In this document: positions 44,253-53,962 of the stretch, in pieces | Layout: each line of letters starts with the position of its first letter | How positions within the stretch are numbered: position 1 is the stretch's first letter | DNA from: Breoghania sp. | GTDB taxonomy: Bacteria > Pseudomonadota > Alphaproteobacteria > Rhizobiales > Stappiaceae | Assembly: GCF_963674635.1 (NCBI RefSeq) | Contig: NZ_OY771475.1 | Coordinates: 434,001-498,000, forward strand | Reading direction: 5' to 3' | Length of the DNA: 64,000 nt | Translations under genes and position numbers: made by a program | Notes under the pieces: model-generated | The model's database searches: none | What the model saw: the letters and a program-made list of their open reading frames with translations, nothing else | What the model was told of the DNA's origin: nothing

Positions 44253-46539
44253 TTTTCTTTCCCTTCCTCCCGGCGGGCGAAGCCGCCTTGCGTGTACGCA
44301 CGACACGCTTGACCGGTGAGCGTCCGGCTCCCGATCGTCCTCCTCTCAACGGACGTCCCTTCACGCCGTCGCTCAGCATCTCGAACCGCAGCGCACCCGC
44401 AAGCGGGGCCGCCTCCACCAGCTTCACCTCCACACGCAGGCCCAGCTGATAGGTCTCGCCGGTGGTCCTCCCCACCAGCGCATGACTGGGCTCGTCATAG
44501 TGATAGTAATCCGCGCCCAGGGTTGAAGCCGGAATGAACCCGTCCGCGCCCGTTTCGTCAAGTTGCACAAACAGACCGGATTTCGTCACGCCCGCAATGC
44601 GCCCCGTAAAACGCGCGCCCACCTGATCGCAGAGCCAATGGGCGATCAGCCGGTCGATGGTGGAACGCTCCGCCTTCATGGCCTGGCGTTCGGTCGCGGA
44701 AATCTCCGACCCGATGGCTTCAAGCTTGCGCTCAACGCCTTCCGGCAAGCCGTCCTCGCCAAGCCCCAGAGCACGGATCAGACCGCGATGGACGATCAGA
44801 TCGGCATAGCGGCGGATGGGCGAGGTGAAATGCGCATAGCGGCGCAGGTTCAAGCCGAAATGGCCGATATTGGCAGGTGCATATTCGGCCTGCGCTTGGG
44901 AGCGCAGAACCACGGTGTTGACCAGTTCCGCATTGGGCGTGTCGGCCACGCGGTTCAGGATGCCGTTGAAATGGGCCGGGCGCAGATTGCCCGCCTTGGG
45001 CAGGCTGATGTCCATCGTGGACAGGAAATCGCGCAGCGATTCCAGCTTTTCCGGGCTCGAAGCGTCATGGATACGATATAGAAGCGGGATGCGCTTCTTT
45101 TCCAGCGTTTCCGCGGCCGCCACATTGGCCTGGATCATGAACTCCTCGACCAGCTTGTGCGCATCGAGGCGTTCGGGAACGACGACGCGGTCGACGAGGC
45201 CGTCCTTGGTCAGCACAACCTTGCGTTCGGGCAGGTCGAGGTCCAACGGTTCGCGGTCCTTGCGTCCCCGCATAAGGCAGGCATAGGCCCCCCAAAGGGG
45301 CTTCAGGACAGGCTCCAGCAGCGGGCCGGTCTTGTCGTCGGTGCGGCCTTCGATGGCGTCCTGTGCCTGCGCATAGGCCAGTTTGGCCGCAGAGCGCATG
45401 ATCACCCGGTGGAAGGTGTGGCTCTTCTTGCGCCCATCGGCGCCGAAGACCATGCGCACGACCATGGCCGGGCGGTCTTCCTTTTCGCGCAAGGAGCAGA
45501 GATTGTTCGAGATCTGCTCCGGCAGCATGGGGATGACGCGGTCGGGGAAATAGACGGAGTTGCCGCGCAGATGCGCCTCGCGGTCCATCGCGGAGCCGGG
45601 TCGCACATAGGCGGCCACGTCGGCAATGGCGACGGTGACGATCCAGCCGTCCTGATTGGCTTCGTCGGTGTCGGCTTCCGCGTGGATGGCGTCGTCGTGG
45701 TCCTTGGCGTCGGGCGGATCGATGGTGACGAGCGGCAGGGCGCGCCAGTCCTCACGGCCTTTGGGATCGACAGGCTTTGCACGCTCCGCCTCATCGAGCA
45801 CGGCCTGCGAAAACACATGGCGGATGCCGTATTCGTGCAGGGCGATCATGGAGATCGCCTTTTCCGATTTCATCGAGCCGATGCGTTCGATCACCTTGGC
45901 TTTCGGAATGCCATAGCGCCCGGAGCGGGTGGTTTCCACGGCCACCAGCTCGTCATCCTCCGCCCCATCCAGATCGGCCAGATCGATGGGCAGTTCCTTT
46001 TGCTTGCGATCGACCGGCACGAGACGGGCGACGGGCGCGCCTTCCGGCAGGCGTACGACGCCCAACGTTGAGGACCGTTCCTTTTCGAGGATCTTGATGA
46101 CGCGGGCGACATGGCGCGCTTCTTCACCCGGATCGCCAGAGATAAGGCGAACCAGAACGCGGTCGCCGACGCCCGGTTGCGGGCTGTTGCGGTGGCGTTC
46201 GGGGATAACCAGAATGTTGGGGACGGGACCGTCTTCCTCATACCAGCGTCCCGGCTGGCCCAGAAGTTCGCCGTCGGCGTCACGGCCGGTGAGATTGGCG
46301 ACGAAAACGGGGGGCAGGGAGCCGGGCGTTGCGAGGCGGCGGTGGCGTTTTTCCACGAGCCCTTCTTCAGCCAGTTCCCGAAGAAGCTGCTTCAGGCCGA
46401 TCTTTGCGGCTCCGCTGAGCCCGAAGGCGCGCGCGATTTCACGTTTGCCCGCCTTGCCGGGATTTTCCGCCACGAATGCGAGGATTTCCTCGCGGGAAGG
46501 GAGGTTTTCGTCCCTCCGGCGGGTCTTGCGCGATGCCAA
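44224..46539 (-). CDS. rnr: Ribonuclease R
   Basis: 771 residues. 3'-to-5' exoribonuclease of the RNB family that degrades structured RNA. An N-terminal winged-helix/cold-shock region is followed by the RNB catalytic domain with 'DPPDAKDHDDA' (metal-binding Asp residues) and a C-terminal S1 domain ('GRIAGVTKSGLFVQLDETGADGFI' region). Basic C-terminal tail. Start is TTG 46539, 12 bases after the topA stop, so topA-rnr-DUF983-Nudix form one operon. Confidence 0.95.
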   Translation of the reverse strand: MASRKTRRRDENLPSREEILAFVAENPGKAGKREIARAFGLSGAAKIGLKQLLRELAEEGLVEKRHRRLATPGSLPPVFVANLTGRDADGELLGQPGRWYEEDGPVPNILVIPERHRNSPQPGVGDRVLVRLISGDPGEEARHVARVIKILEKERSSTLGVVRLPEGAPVARLVPVDRKQKELPIDLADLDGAEDDELVAVETTRSGRYGIPKAKVIERIGSMKSEKAISMIALHEYGIRHVFSQAVLDEAERAKPVDPKGREDWRALPLVTIDPPDAKDHDDAIHAEADTDEANQDGWIVTVAIADVAAYVRPGSAMDREAHLRGNSVYFPDRVIPMLPEQISNNLCSLREKEDRPAMVVRMVFGADGRKKSHTFHRVIMRSAAKLAYAQAQDAIEGRTDDKTGPLLEPVLKPLWGAYACLMRGRKDREPLDLDLPERKVVLTKDGLVDRVVVPERLDAHKLVEEFMIQANVAAAETLEKKRIPLLYRIHDASSPEKLESLRDFLSTMDISLPKAGNLRPAHFNGILNRVADTPNAELVNTVVLRSQAQAEYAPANIGHFGLNLRRYAHFTSPIRRYADLIVHRGLIRALGLGEDGLPEGVERKLEAIGSEISATERQAMKAERSTIDRLIAHWLCDQVGARFTGRIAGVTKSGLFVQLDETGADGFIPASTLGADYYHYDEPSHALVGRTTGETYQLGLRVEVKLVEAAPLAGALRFEMLSDGVKGRPLRGGRSGAGRSPVKRVVRTRKAASPAGRKGKKNGGGNKRRS

Positions 46540-46551
46540 TTGCTGTCTTGC

Positions 46552-49218
46552 CTATTCGTTTTCCGTCTCCGCCTTGGCCTTAGTCTTGGCCTTCGAGGCG
46601 GACGTTGATTTCTTCGCGGCCGGTTTCTTCGTCGCTGCCGTCTTGGTCGTCTTCTTGGCCGCAGGCTTCTTTGCCGCGGTCTTTTTGGCCGCCGGTTTCT
46701 TTCCCGACTTTTCCGCCTTGGCCGCGATCAGCTCCACGGCCTGCTCCATGGTGACCGATTGCGGGTCGGTATCCCGGGGCAGGGTGGCGTTGATCTTGCC
46801 GTGGTTCACATAGGGGCCGTAACGCCCGTCGCGCACCGTAATGGCGCCGCCGAGATCGGGATGCTCGCCGAGTTCCTTGAGCGCGGCAGGCGTTGCCCGT
46901 CCGCGTCCGCTCTTGGCGGCCTTTTGCGCCAAAGCGTCGACGGCACGGTTGATGCCGACCTCGAAGACCTCATCGACATTGTCCAGATTTGCGTAGGTCC
47001 CGTCATGCAGCACGAAGGGGCCATAGCGTCCGATGCCCGCGGAAATGGGCTTTCCGGTTTCCGGATGCAAGCCCACCTCGCGCGGAAGTGAGAGCAGGCG
47101 CAGCGCCTTTTCCAGATCCATCGCCTGTGCCGACCATCCCTTGGGCAGGGAGGCGCGTTTCGGCTTGGCTTCCTCGCCAAGCTGCACATAGGGGCCGAAA
47201 CGACCGGTGCGCAGCGTGACGTCGAGCCCGGTTTCGGGATCCTGGCCGAGCACGGTCGGACCGTCCGATGCACCGTCTTCCTCGCCGTTGGAGCCAAGCT
47301 GGCGGGTGTAGCGGCATTCGGGATAGTTGGAGCAGCCCACAAAGGAGCCATAGCGCCCGATCTTCAGAGAAAGCTGGCCGTTGGAACATACCGGGCAGAC
47401 GCGCGGATTGCTGCCGTCGCCCCTGTCGGGGAAGATATGAGCGGCGAGGATCTCGTTGAGGGCGTCGATGACCTGCGCCACGCGCAGATCCTTGATCTCG
47501 TCCACCGCACCGGAGAAATTCTTCCAGAAGTCGCGCAGGACGTCCTTCCAGTTGAGCTCGTTGGCGGAAATCTTGTCGAGCTTTTCTTCCAGATCGGCAG
47601 TGAAATCGTATTCCACATAGCGATTGAAAAAGCTCTCCAGGAACGCGGTGACCAGACGCCCCTTGTCATCGGGAATGAGCCGCTTCTTGTCGAGCGCCAC
47701 GTAGTCGCGATCGCGCAGCGTCTGCAGTGTGGAGGCATAGGTCGACGGGCGGCCAATGCCGAGTTCTTCCATCTTCTTCACCAGCGTCGCTTCGGTGAAA
47801 CGCGGCGGCGGTTCGGTGAAGTGCTGGTTGGCCTCGATCGCCTTTTCGATTTCCTGACGGGTCAGGATCTCGTCCGCGCTCATTGGGGGCAGGCGACGGG
47901 ATTCCTCGTCTTCCTCGTCGTCGCGGCCTTCCTGATAAAGGGCAAGGAAGCCATCAAAACGGATGACGGAGCCGGTGGCGCGAAGAGCGGCTTCGCGGCC
48001 CCCGGCGGATGCCTCGATCTCGACCGTGGTGCGCTCGATGGTGGCCGACTGCATCTGGCTGGCGATGGTGCGCTTCCAGATCAGTTCGTAAAGGCGGGCC
48101 TGATCGTCATCGAGGAAGCGGCGCATGTCCTTGGGCAGGCGCGAGAGATCCGTCGGGCGGATGGCTTCGTGGGCTTCCTGCGCGTTCTTGGCCTTGGAGG
48201 AATAGTGGCGCGGCTTTTCCGGCACGTAGTTGTCGCCGAATTCGCGACCGATGACGGAGCGTGCCGAGGCAATAGCCTCGCCCGCGATCTGCACACCGTC
48301 GGTACGCATATAGGTGATGAGACCCACGGTCTCGCCGCCGAGATTGGCGCCTTCATAGAGCCGCTGGGCGACCTGCATGGTGCGCGCCGCGGCAAAGCCG
48401 AGCTTGCGGGATGCTTCCTGCTGAAGCGTGGAGGTGGTGAAGGGCGCGTAAGGGTTGCGCTTGGTGGGCTTGGATTCCACCGAAGCCACCTTGAAGGCCG
48501 CGCTTTCCAGCATGGTGCGGATGGCGGTTGCCTCTTCCTCACCGCCAATATCGAGACGCCCGATCTTCTTGCCGTCGAATTCGGTCAGCCGGGCCTGGAC
48601 CGCATCGCCATTGGCGGTGGTGAGGTTGGCGAGGATCGACCAGTATTCCTGCGTGACGAACCGTTCGATCTCGCTTTCGCGGTCGCAGATGAGGCGCAGC
48701 GCAACGGACTGCACGCGGCCTGCCGAACGCGCGCCGGGCAGCTTGCGCCAAAGAACGGGCGAGAGCGTAAAGCCGACGAGATAGTCCAGCGCACGGCGCG
48801 CCAGATAGGCGTCGACCAGCGGCTCGTCAATGGCGCGTGGATTGGCCATGGCTTCCAGGATCGCGGTCTTGGTGATCGCGTTGAACACCACCCGCTCCAC
48901 CGGCTTGTCCTTCAGCGCCTTCTTGTCCCTGAGCACCTGCAGAACGTGCCAGGAAATGGCCTCTCCCTCGCGGTCGGGGTCAGTGGCCAGTATCAGGCGG
49001 TCGGATTCCTTGACCGCCTTGGCGATCTCGTTCAGCCGCTTCTGGGACTTGGCATCGACCGTCCAGCTCATGTCGAAGTCTTCATCCGGGCGAACGGAGC
49101 CATCCTTGGGCGGAAGATCCCGGACATGGCCGTAGGAGGCCAGGACCAGATAGTCCGAACCGAGGTATTTGTTGATTGTCTTGGCCTTGGCGGGCGATTC
49201 AACGATGACGACGTTCAT
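46552..49218 (-). CDS. topA: DNA topoisomerase I
   Basis: 888 residues. Type IA topoisomerase that relaxes negative supercoils. TOPRIM region 'VIVESPAKAKTI', active Tyr in 'LITYMRTDG', one four-cysteine zinc finger (CPVC...CSNYPEC), repeated C-terminal modules and a Lys/Ala/Pro-rich tail of about 55 residues. ATG 49218 begins the TOPRIM fold; a longer frame upstream is a shadow. It is the first gene of an operon with rnr. Confidence 0.96.
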   Translation of the reverse strand: MNVVIVESPAKAKTINKYLGSDYLVLASYGHVRDLPPKDGSVRPDEDFDMSWTVDAKSQKRLNEIAKAVKESDRLILATDPDREGEAISWHVLQVLRDKKALKDKPVERVVFNAITKTAILEAMANPRAIDEPLVDAYLARRALDYLVGFTLSPVLWRKLPGARSAGRVQSVALRLICDRESEIERFVTQEYWSILANLTTANGDAVQARLTEFDGKKIGRLDIGGEEEATAIRTMLESAAFKVASVESKPTKRNPYAPFTTSTLQQEASRKLGFAAARTMQVAQRLYEGANLGGETVGLITYMRTDGVQIAGEAIASARSVIGREFGDNYVPEKPRHYSSKAKNAQEAHEAIRPTDLSRLPKDMRRFLDDDQARLYELIWKRTIASQMQSATIERTTVEIEASAGGREAALRATGSVIRFDGFLALYQEGRDDEEDEESRRLPPMSADEILTRQEIEKAIEANQHFTEPPPRFTEATLVKKMEELGIGRPSTYASTLQTLRDRDYVALDKKRLIPDDKGRLVTAFLESFFNRYVEYDFTADLEEKLDKISANELNWKDVLRDFWKNFSGAVDEIKDLRVAQVIDALNEILAAHIFPDRGDGSNPRVCPVCSNGQLSLKIGRYGSFVGCSNYPECRYTRQLGSNGEEDGASDGPTVLGQDPETGLDVTLRTGRFGPYVQLGEEAKPKRASLPKGWSAQAMDLEKALRLLSLPREVGLHPETGKPISAGIGRYGPFVLHDGTYANLDNVDEVFEVGINRAVDALAQKAAKSGRGRATPAALKELGEHPDLGGAITVRDGRYGPYVNHGKINATLPRDTDPQSVTMEQAVELIAAKAEKSGKKPAAKKTAAKKPAAKKTTKTAATKKPAAKKSTSASKAKTKAKAETENE

Positions 49219-49507
49219 GGAAGCCTGGGGGAAATATTGTTTCAACAGAAGGACTTGAAAGCCAATTTGTACATATTGGCCGGAAGGTCCGGATCGCAGG
49301 GACATTCTTAGATCGGGAAGGCCCTGTCAAATGACCTGTTCGGTGCGGTTTGTCCACCTCTTAGCATACTGCTTGATATCTCCCTGTAAAAAACGCTAAG
49401 TTGCATACTGTCATTATTGCAATTTTAGATTTTCTTTTGATGACGCGCCTTGCCGTTTGCGGCCTTGCGCAACCTGTTTTGATTGTCTCTTCTATTTGAG
49501 GTTTTGA

Positions 49508-49678
49508 ATGATCGCCGCAAGGACCGCAAAGCCTGAGGACACACGCCGTTACATCGCCAGAATGTGTCACGAAATGAGCGAGATGGCTCGCAACATCGAT
49601 ATGCCCATGCTTTCCTATCTGCTCGAAATGGCCCGCATGGAGGCGGAGCCGGATGAGGCCGGTAACGGGAGGGGCTGA
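49508..49678 (+). CDS. 56-residue conserved-type small protein
   Basis: A 56-codon ORF with GAGG six bases before ATG 49508 and a stop at 49676-49678. The protein is helical and rich in Met, Glu and Arg ('MCHEMSEMARNIDMPMLSYLLEMARMEAE' in split sense). Similar short alphaproteobacterial proteins start '...DTRRYIA.MC.EM..MA' in my recollection. No membrane span or signal peptide. It is transcribed opposite to dprA and divergent from topA. Function unknown. Confidence 0.65.
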   Translation: MIAARTAKPEDTRRYIARMCHEMSEMARNIDMPMLSYLLEMARMEAEPDEAGNGRG

Positions 49679-49688
49679 GCCAAGCTCC

Positions 49689-50849
49689 TCACAGTAACAC
49701 GTCCTGCGCGAGGATCGAAACGCGATTGGGGGGATGGCGTTCCAGCCGTCCCGCCAGTTCCAGCTCCAGAAGGATGGTCTGGACGCTTGCCACTTCAAGG
49801 CCCGTATGGCGGATGAGTTCGTCTATGTCGCAGGGCACGGGGCCGAGCGCATCAAGGATGCGCTGTCGGGCGTCGGTGCTGATCTCGTCGGGATCGATGA
49901 GGCGGTCGCGGCCGGGTTCCTCCACCAGGGGGGGAAGAGGCGGCAGGGCGCGGCCCAGGTCGAGCGCGGACATCACGTCTTCGGCATGGCGCACCAGAAC
50001 GGCGCCGTCACGGATCAGGATATTGCAGCCCTCGCAACGCGGATCGAGCGGGGAGCCGGGCACGGCCAGCACCTCGCGGCCCTGTTCTGCGGCAAAGCGC
50101 GCGGTGTGGAGGGAGCCCGACCGTCGGGCCGCTTCGACCAGCACCACGCCATGCGATATGCCGGAGATCAGCCTGTTGCGGCGTGGAAAATCGCGCGCGC
50201 GGGCCTGCCAACCGGGCGGCATTTCGCTGACCCATGCGCCGCCGTCCCCTACGATACGGTCGGCAAGCTGCGCGTTTTCGGGCGGATAGAGATGGCTGAG
50301 CCCGCCTGCGAAGACAGCCACCGTGCCTGTGCGAAGGCTGGCGTTGTGGGCTGCGGTGTCGATGCCGCGGGCGAGGCCGGAGACGGTGGTGAACCCGGCC
50401 ACTCCCAGGTCGCTTGCGATTTGTCCGGCGATCTTCGCGCCTGCCAGCGAGCAGTTGCGGGCCCCGACAATGGCGACCGGGGGAGCGTTCAGGAAAAGCC
50501 CTTCACCGCCTTTCATTGCCAGAAGCGGGGGCGGGCCGTCGATATGGCGCAGGAGCGGTGGGTAATCCGGCTCACCGAGTGCCACGAGGCGAGCACCAAG
50601 CCGTTCGAGGTGACGAAGCTCGCCGATGGCGTCTTCTTCGGGGCAGATGTGAATGGCGCGCCGCGCCCCGCCGCGTTTCGAAAGGCTGGGCAAGGCTTCA
50701 AGCGCTGCACCTGCGGAGCCGTAGTGGTTCAGCAATGTGCGGAAGGTGGCGGGGCCTACGTTTTCCGATCTGATCAGCCGCAACCAGGCCAGTTTCTGGC
50801 GTTCGGTTAATACCCGCCCCGTGGCGGGCGCAGGCGGCGTTTCGATCAT
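49689..50849 (-). CDS. dprA: DNA-processing protein DprA
   Basis: 386 residues. Binds incoming single-stranded DNA and loads RecA during transformation. The Rossmann-like core has 'AIVGARNCSLAGAKIA', 'TVSGLARGIDTAAHNASL' and 'VFAGGLSHLYPPENAQL'. A C-terminal winged-helix (DpraA_WH) end is present. It starts 13 bases after plsY and belongs to the same minus-strand run. Natural competence in this organism is not shown. Confidence 0.93.
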   Translation of the reverse strand: MIETPPAPATGRVLTERQKLAWLRLIRSENVGPATFRTLLNHYGSAGAALEALPSLSKRGGARRAIHICPEEDAIGELRHLERLGARLVALGEPDYPPLLRHIDGPPPLLAMKGGEGLFLNAPPVAIVGARNCSLAGAKIAGQIASDLGVAGFTTVSGLARGIDTAAHNASLRTGTVAVFAGGLSHLYPPENAQLADRIVGDGGAWVSEMPPGWQARARDFPRRNRLISGISHGVVLVEAARRSGSLHTARFAAEQGREVLAVPGSPLDPRCEGCNILIRDGAVLVRHAEDVMSALDLGRALPPLPPLVEEPGRDRLIDPDEISTDARQRILDALGPVPCDIDELIRHTGLEVASVQTILLELELAGRLERHPPNRVSILAQDVLL

Positions 50850-50862
50850 GCGCAGGTTCCGG

Positions 50863-51477
50863 TTACTTGGCCCCGATACGTGACTCCGTACCCTTGATGA
50901 GGCGGGAAATGTTTGCGTGATGCTTTGCCCAGATCAAAATCGTCAGCAGCGTGAAAAGTTCGGCAAGTTGCCAATGGCCCAGCCCGGCCAGAATGAACGG
51001 TGTCGCGAGGCTGGCGGTAAGCGCGGAAAACGAGGAATAGCGGGTGAACACCGCCACATAGATCCAGATGGCGCAGAAGATCAGCGCGCCGGGCCAGTAA
51101 AGCCCGAGGATGATTCCGATATAGGTGGCGACGCCCTTGCCACCTTTGAACTTGAGCCAGATGGGAAACAGGTGGCCGAGAAAGGCCCCGAGGCCTGCCA
51201 CGATGGCGTGGTCGATGCCCGCCCAGTAAAAGACGATGAGAACCGCCGCGGTGCCCTTGAGCGCGTCACCCAGCAGGGTTGCCGCAGCGAGGCTCTTCTT
51301 GCCGGTGCGCAGAACGTTGGTCGTGCCGATATTGCCGGAGCCGATGGAGCGGATGTCTCCCAGGCCCGCGGCGCGTGTCAGCAACAGGCCGAACGGGATC
51401 GACCCCAGTAGATAACCGATGATCAGGCTTGCGACGAGATACGGCCAGGCAATGGCCCAGCTGATCGGATCGGGCAC
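50863..51477 (-). CDS. plsY: Acyl-phosphate:glycerol-3-phosphate acyltransferase PlsY
   Basis: 204 residues, membrane protein with about seven helices. It makes lysophosphatidic acid from acyl-phosphate and glycerol-3-phosphate. Conserved loops '[10 protein letters not shown]', '[12 protein letters not shown]' and '[12 protein letters not shown]' match the PlsY motifs 1-3. GTG 51477 has GAGG seven bases upstream. It lies between pyrC' and dprA in a conserved order. Confidence 0.93.
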   Translation of the reverse strand: MPDPISWAIAWPYLVASLIIGYLLGSIPFGLLLTRAAGLGDIRSIGSGNIGTTNVLRTGKKSLAAATLLGDALKGTAAVLIVFYWAGIDHAIVAGLGAFLGHLFPIWLKFKGGKGVATYIGIILGLYWPGALIFCAIWIYVAVFTRYSSFSALTASLATPFILAGLGHWQLAELFTLLTILIWAKHHANISRLIKGTESRIGAK

Positions 51478-51515
51478 GGCAATTCCTCAACCCAAGAAAG
51501 GACGACGCCGGAGCG

Positions 51516-52847
51516 TCACGAATGGCGACCAGAGTAGGGGTGTACCGTGCGTCCTGCAACCAGCGTACGCTCCACACGGCCCTGAAAACGTGCATCCTCG
51601 AAGGGCGAGTTTTTGGACCGCGAGACGATGTCGGCCTTGTCGAGAACCCACGGGATGTTCGGGTCGAAGACGATCAGGTCGGCGGGGGCGCCAGGTGTCA
51701 GTGTGCCGCCGTCGAGCCCGAGCAACTGCGCCGGGCGCGCGGTCATGGCGCGCAGCACGGTCAGAAGATCAACATCCTGCGAATGCACCAGCCTGAGCGC
51801 TGCCGGAAGCAGGGTTTCAAGCCCGATGGCCCCGTCAGCGGCTTCCGCGAAGGGGTGCCGTTTGGTTTCCACATCCTGCGGGTCGTGCGAGGAAACGATC
51901 ACGTCGATCGTGCCGTCGCGAAGCGCTTCCACCATGGCGCGGCGATCGTCCTCCAGGCGCAGAGGCGGCGACATCTTGAAGAAGGTCCGGTAGGGGCCGA
52001 TGTCGTTTTCGTTGAGCGTCAGATGGTTGATGGAGACACCCGCGCTCACGCGAAGTCCGCGCATCTTCGCCGCGCGGATCACGTCCGCCGATTCGCCACA
52101 GGAAATGAGGGCAGCGTGATAGTTGCCGCCGGTCATCGCCGCCAGCCGGATATCGCGCTCCAGCATGATGATTTCCGCTTCCACCGGAATGCCCATCAGG
52201 CCAAGGCGGGAGGCGGTCTCGCCCATGTTCATGACGCCGCCATCGGCCAGCGTCACGTCCTGCGGGTGGTGCATGATCAGCGCGCCGAATTCGCGCGCAT
52301 AGGTCATCATGCGCTGCATCACGCGGGAATTGGCGATGGACTTGCGCCCATCGGTGAAGGCGATGGCGCCCGCCTCCTTCAGCATGCCGATTTCAGTCAT
52401 CTCCTTGCCTTCCAGCCCCTTGGTGAGGGCGGCGGCAGGATGAACGCGCACGATGGCCGTGTCGCGGGCCCGGCGCAGCACGTAATCGACGAGCGCGGGT
52501 TCGTCGATGACGGGCTCGGTGTCCGGCATGGTGATGAGCGTGGTCACACCGCCCACAGCCGCCGCCTTGGAGGCGGAGCGCAGGGTCTCGCGGTGTTCGC
52601 GGCCGGGTTCTCCGACGAAGACGCGCATGTCGATCAGGCCGGGGGCCACGACCTTGCCACCGCAGTTCACGACCTCCGCACCGGCCGGCGCGGGCTTGCC
52701 GGCGGCATCGGGTCCGGCAGCCTGGATCACGCCGTCGGCGACGATCACCGTGCCGATTGCATCAAGATCTCGCGCCGGGTCCACGACCCGCGCATTTTCG
52801 AGCACCAGCGGCTTGGGGGCGCCCCGTGTGTCGGCATCGCCGTTCAT
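51516..52847 (-). CDS. Dihydroorotase-like protein with lost metal ligands (PyrC')
   Basis: 443 residues with the class-I dihydroorotase fold. The usual first metal motif H-x-H after 'GLIDM' is replaced: residues 75-77 read R-V-F. The second-metal His in the 'YHvaHlS' region is Leu at 247, and the catalytic Asp of 'TDHAPH' is Ser at 320 ('VSSHDPQ'). In Pseudomonas and others such a protein (PyrC', often called PyrX) is catalytically dead and forms the structural partner of aspartate transcarbamoylase. pyrB precedes it by 16 bases. An active pyrC should exist elsewhere in the genome. Confidence 0.85.
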   Translation of the reverse strand: MNGDADTRGAPKPLVLENARVVDPARDLDAIGTVIVADGVIQAAGPDAAGKPAPAGAEVVNCGGKVVAPGLIDMRVFVGEPGREHRETLRSASKAAAVGGVTTLITMPDTEPVIDEPALVDYVLRRARDTAIVRVHPAAALTKGLEGKEMTEIGMLKEAGAIAFTDGRKSIANSRVMQRMMTYAREFGALIMHHPQDVTLADGGVMNMGETASRLGLMGIPVEAEIIMLERDIRLAAMTGGNYHAALISCGESADVIRAAKMRGLRVSAGVSINHLTLNENDIGPYRTFFKMSPPLRLEDDRRAMVEALRDGTIDVIVSSHDPQDVETKRHPFAEAADGAIGLETLLPAALRLVHSQDVDLLTVLRAMTARPAQLLGLDGGTLTPGAPADLIVFDPNIPWVLDKADIVSRSKNSPFEDARFQGRVERTLVAGRTVHPYSGRHS

Positions 52848-52863
52848 CGCATGCTCCGCGTTG

Positions 52864-53817
52864 TCAGTTCGGCAGGTGGGCGGCGAGTGCTTCCAGCACG
52901 GCCATGCGTACAGCGACGCCCATCTCCACCTGTTCCTTGATGAGGCTGCGCGGCCCGTCGGCGACTTCCGGGTCGATTTCCACGCCGCGGTTCATCGGAC
53001 CGGGGTGCATGACCATCGCGTCGGGCTTGGCGTAGGCGAGTTTTTCCGCATCGAGCCCCCAGTAGCGGAAATATTCCCGCACCGACGGCACGAAAGAGCC
53101 GCTCATGCGCTCGCGCTGAAGGCGCAGCATCATCACGATATCGGCATCCGCAAGCCCGGTGCGCATGGAGGTGTAGACGTCCACGCCCAGTCGGTCGACA
53201 TTGGCGGGGAGCAGCGTCGGCGGGGCGACCACGCGGACCCGCGCGCCTAGCGCATTGAGCAGCAGGATATTCGAGCGCGCCACACGCGAATGGCGGATAT
53301 CGCCGCAGATGGCGACCGTGAGCCCGCCGATCGTGCCCTTGTGACGGCGCATGGTGAGCGCGTCCAGCAGGGCTTGCGTGGGGTGTTCGTGCGCGCCGTC
53401 GCCCGCATTGACGACCGAGCAGCCAACCTTGTCGGCCAGCAGGCGAACCGCGCCCGCCGCGTGGTGGCGCACCACCAGCAGATCCGGGTGCATCGCGTTC
53501 AGCGTTGCGGCCGTGTCGATCAGGGTCTCGCCCTTTTTCACCGAAGAGGAGGACACCGACATGTTCATCACGTCCGCGCCCAGCCGCTTGCCCGCAAGCT
53601 CGAAGGAGGATTGCGTGCGCGTGGAGGCTTCGAAGAAGAGATTGATCTGGGTGCGGCCGCGCAGGACGGCCTTCTTCTTCTCCACCTGCCGGCTGACTTC
53701 GACGGCTTCGTCGGCGAGGTCCAGCAGGGTGAGAATGTCGGAAGGCGTAAGGCCCTCGATGCCAAGGAGGTGGCGGTGCGGAAACGAGACCGCGTGATCT
53801 GTGAGATGTGCTGTCAT
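52864..53817 (-). CDS. pyrB: Aspartate carbamoyltransferase catalytic subunit
   Basis: 317 residues. Makes carbamoyl aspartate in pyrimidine synthesis. The carbamoyl-phosphate loop is 'STRTQSSFE' (usual STRTRxSF), and the aspartate-binding region has 'HPTQALLD' and 'MHPGPMNRG'. ATG 53817. It heads an operon with pyrC', plsY and dprA. Allosteric regulatory subunit PyrI is not in the window; the PyrC' partner fits the class in which PyrB and PyrC' form a dodecamer. Confidence 0.95.
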   Translation of the reverse strand: MTAHLTDHAVSFPHRHLLGIEGLTPSDILTLLDLADEAVEVSRQVEKKKAVLRGRTQINLFFEASTRTQSSFELAGKRLGADVMNMSVSSSSVKKGETLIDTAATLNAMHPDLLVVRHHAAGAVRLLADKVGCSVVNAGDGAHEHPTQALLDALTMRRHKGTIGGLTVAICGDIRHSRVARSNILLLNALGARVRVVAPPTLLPANVDRLGVDVYTSMRTGLADADIVMMLRLQRERMSGSFVPSVREYFRYWGLDAEKLAYAKPDAMVMHPGPMNRGVEIDPEVADGPRSLIKEQVEMGVAVRMAVLEALAAHLPN

Positions 53818-53962
53818 TAAAGTTGTTTCTATAGGTGAAGTCGGGTTTTGTCACAAGAAGACATTCGGACCGTTCACCTGTTATCCCCCGCGCCCGTGCT
53901 AGTGTCGTCTCCGAATGGCGAATCGCGCACCGAAACTGCCGAAACTGCGGAGAATCGAAGGA

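Noticed and set aside
45157..46071. 304-residue plus-strand ORF antisense to rnr
   Set aside because: Repetitive Gly/Asp/His-rich translation typical of a shadow; rnr is certain.
47437..49311. 624-residue plus-strand ORF antisense to topA
   Set aside because: topA is complete with TOPRIM, active Tyr and zinc finger. The antisense frame has no domain.
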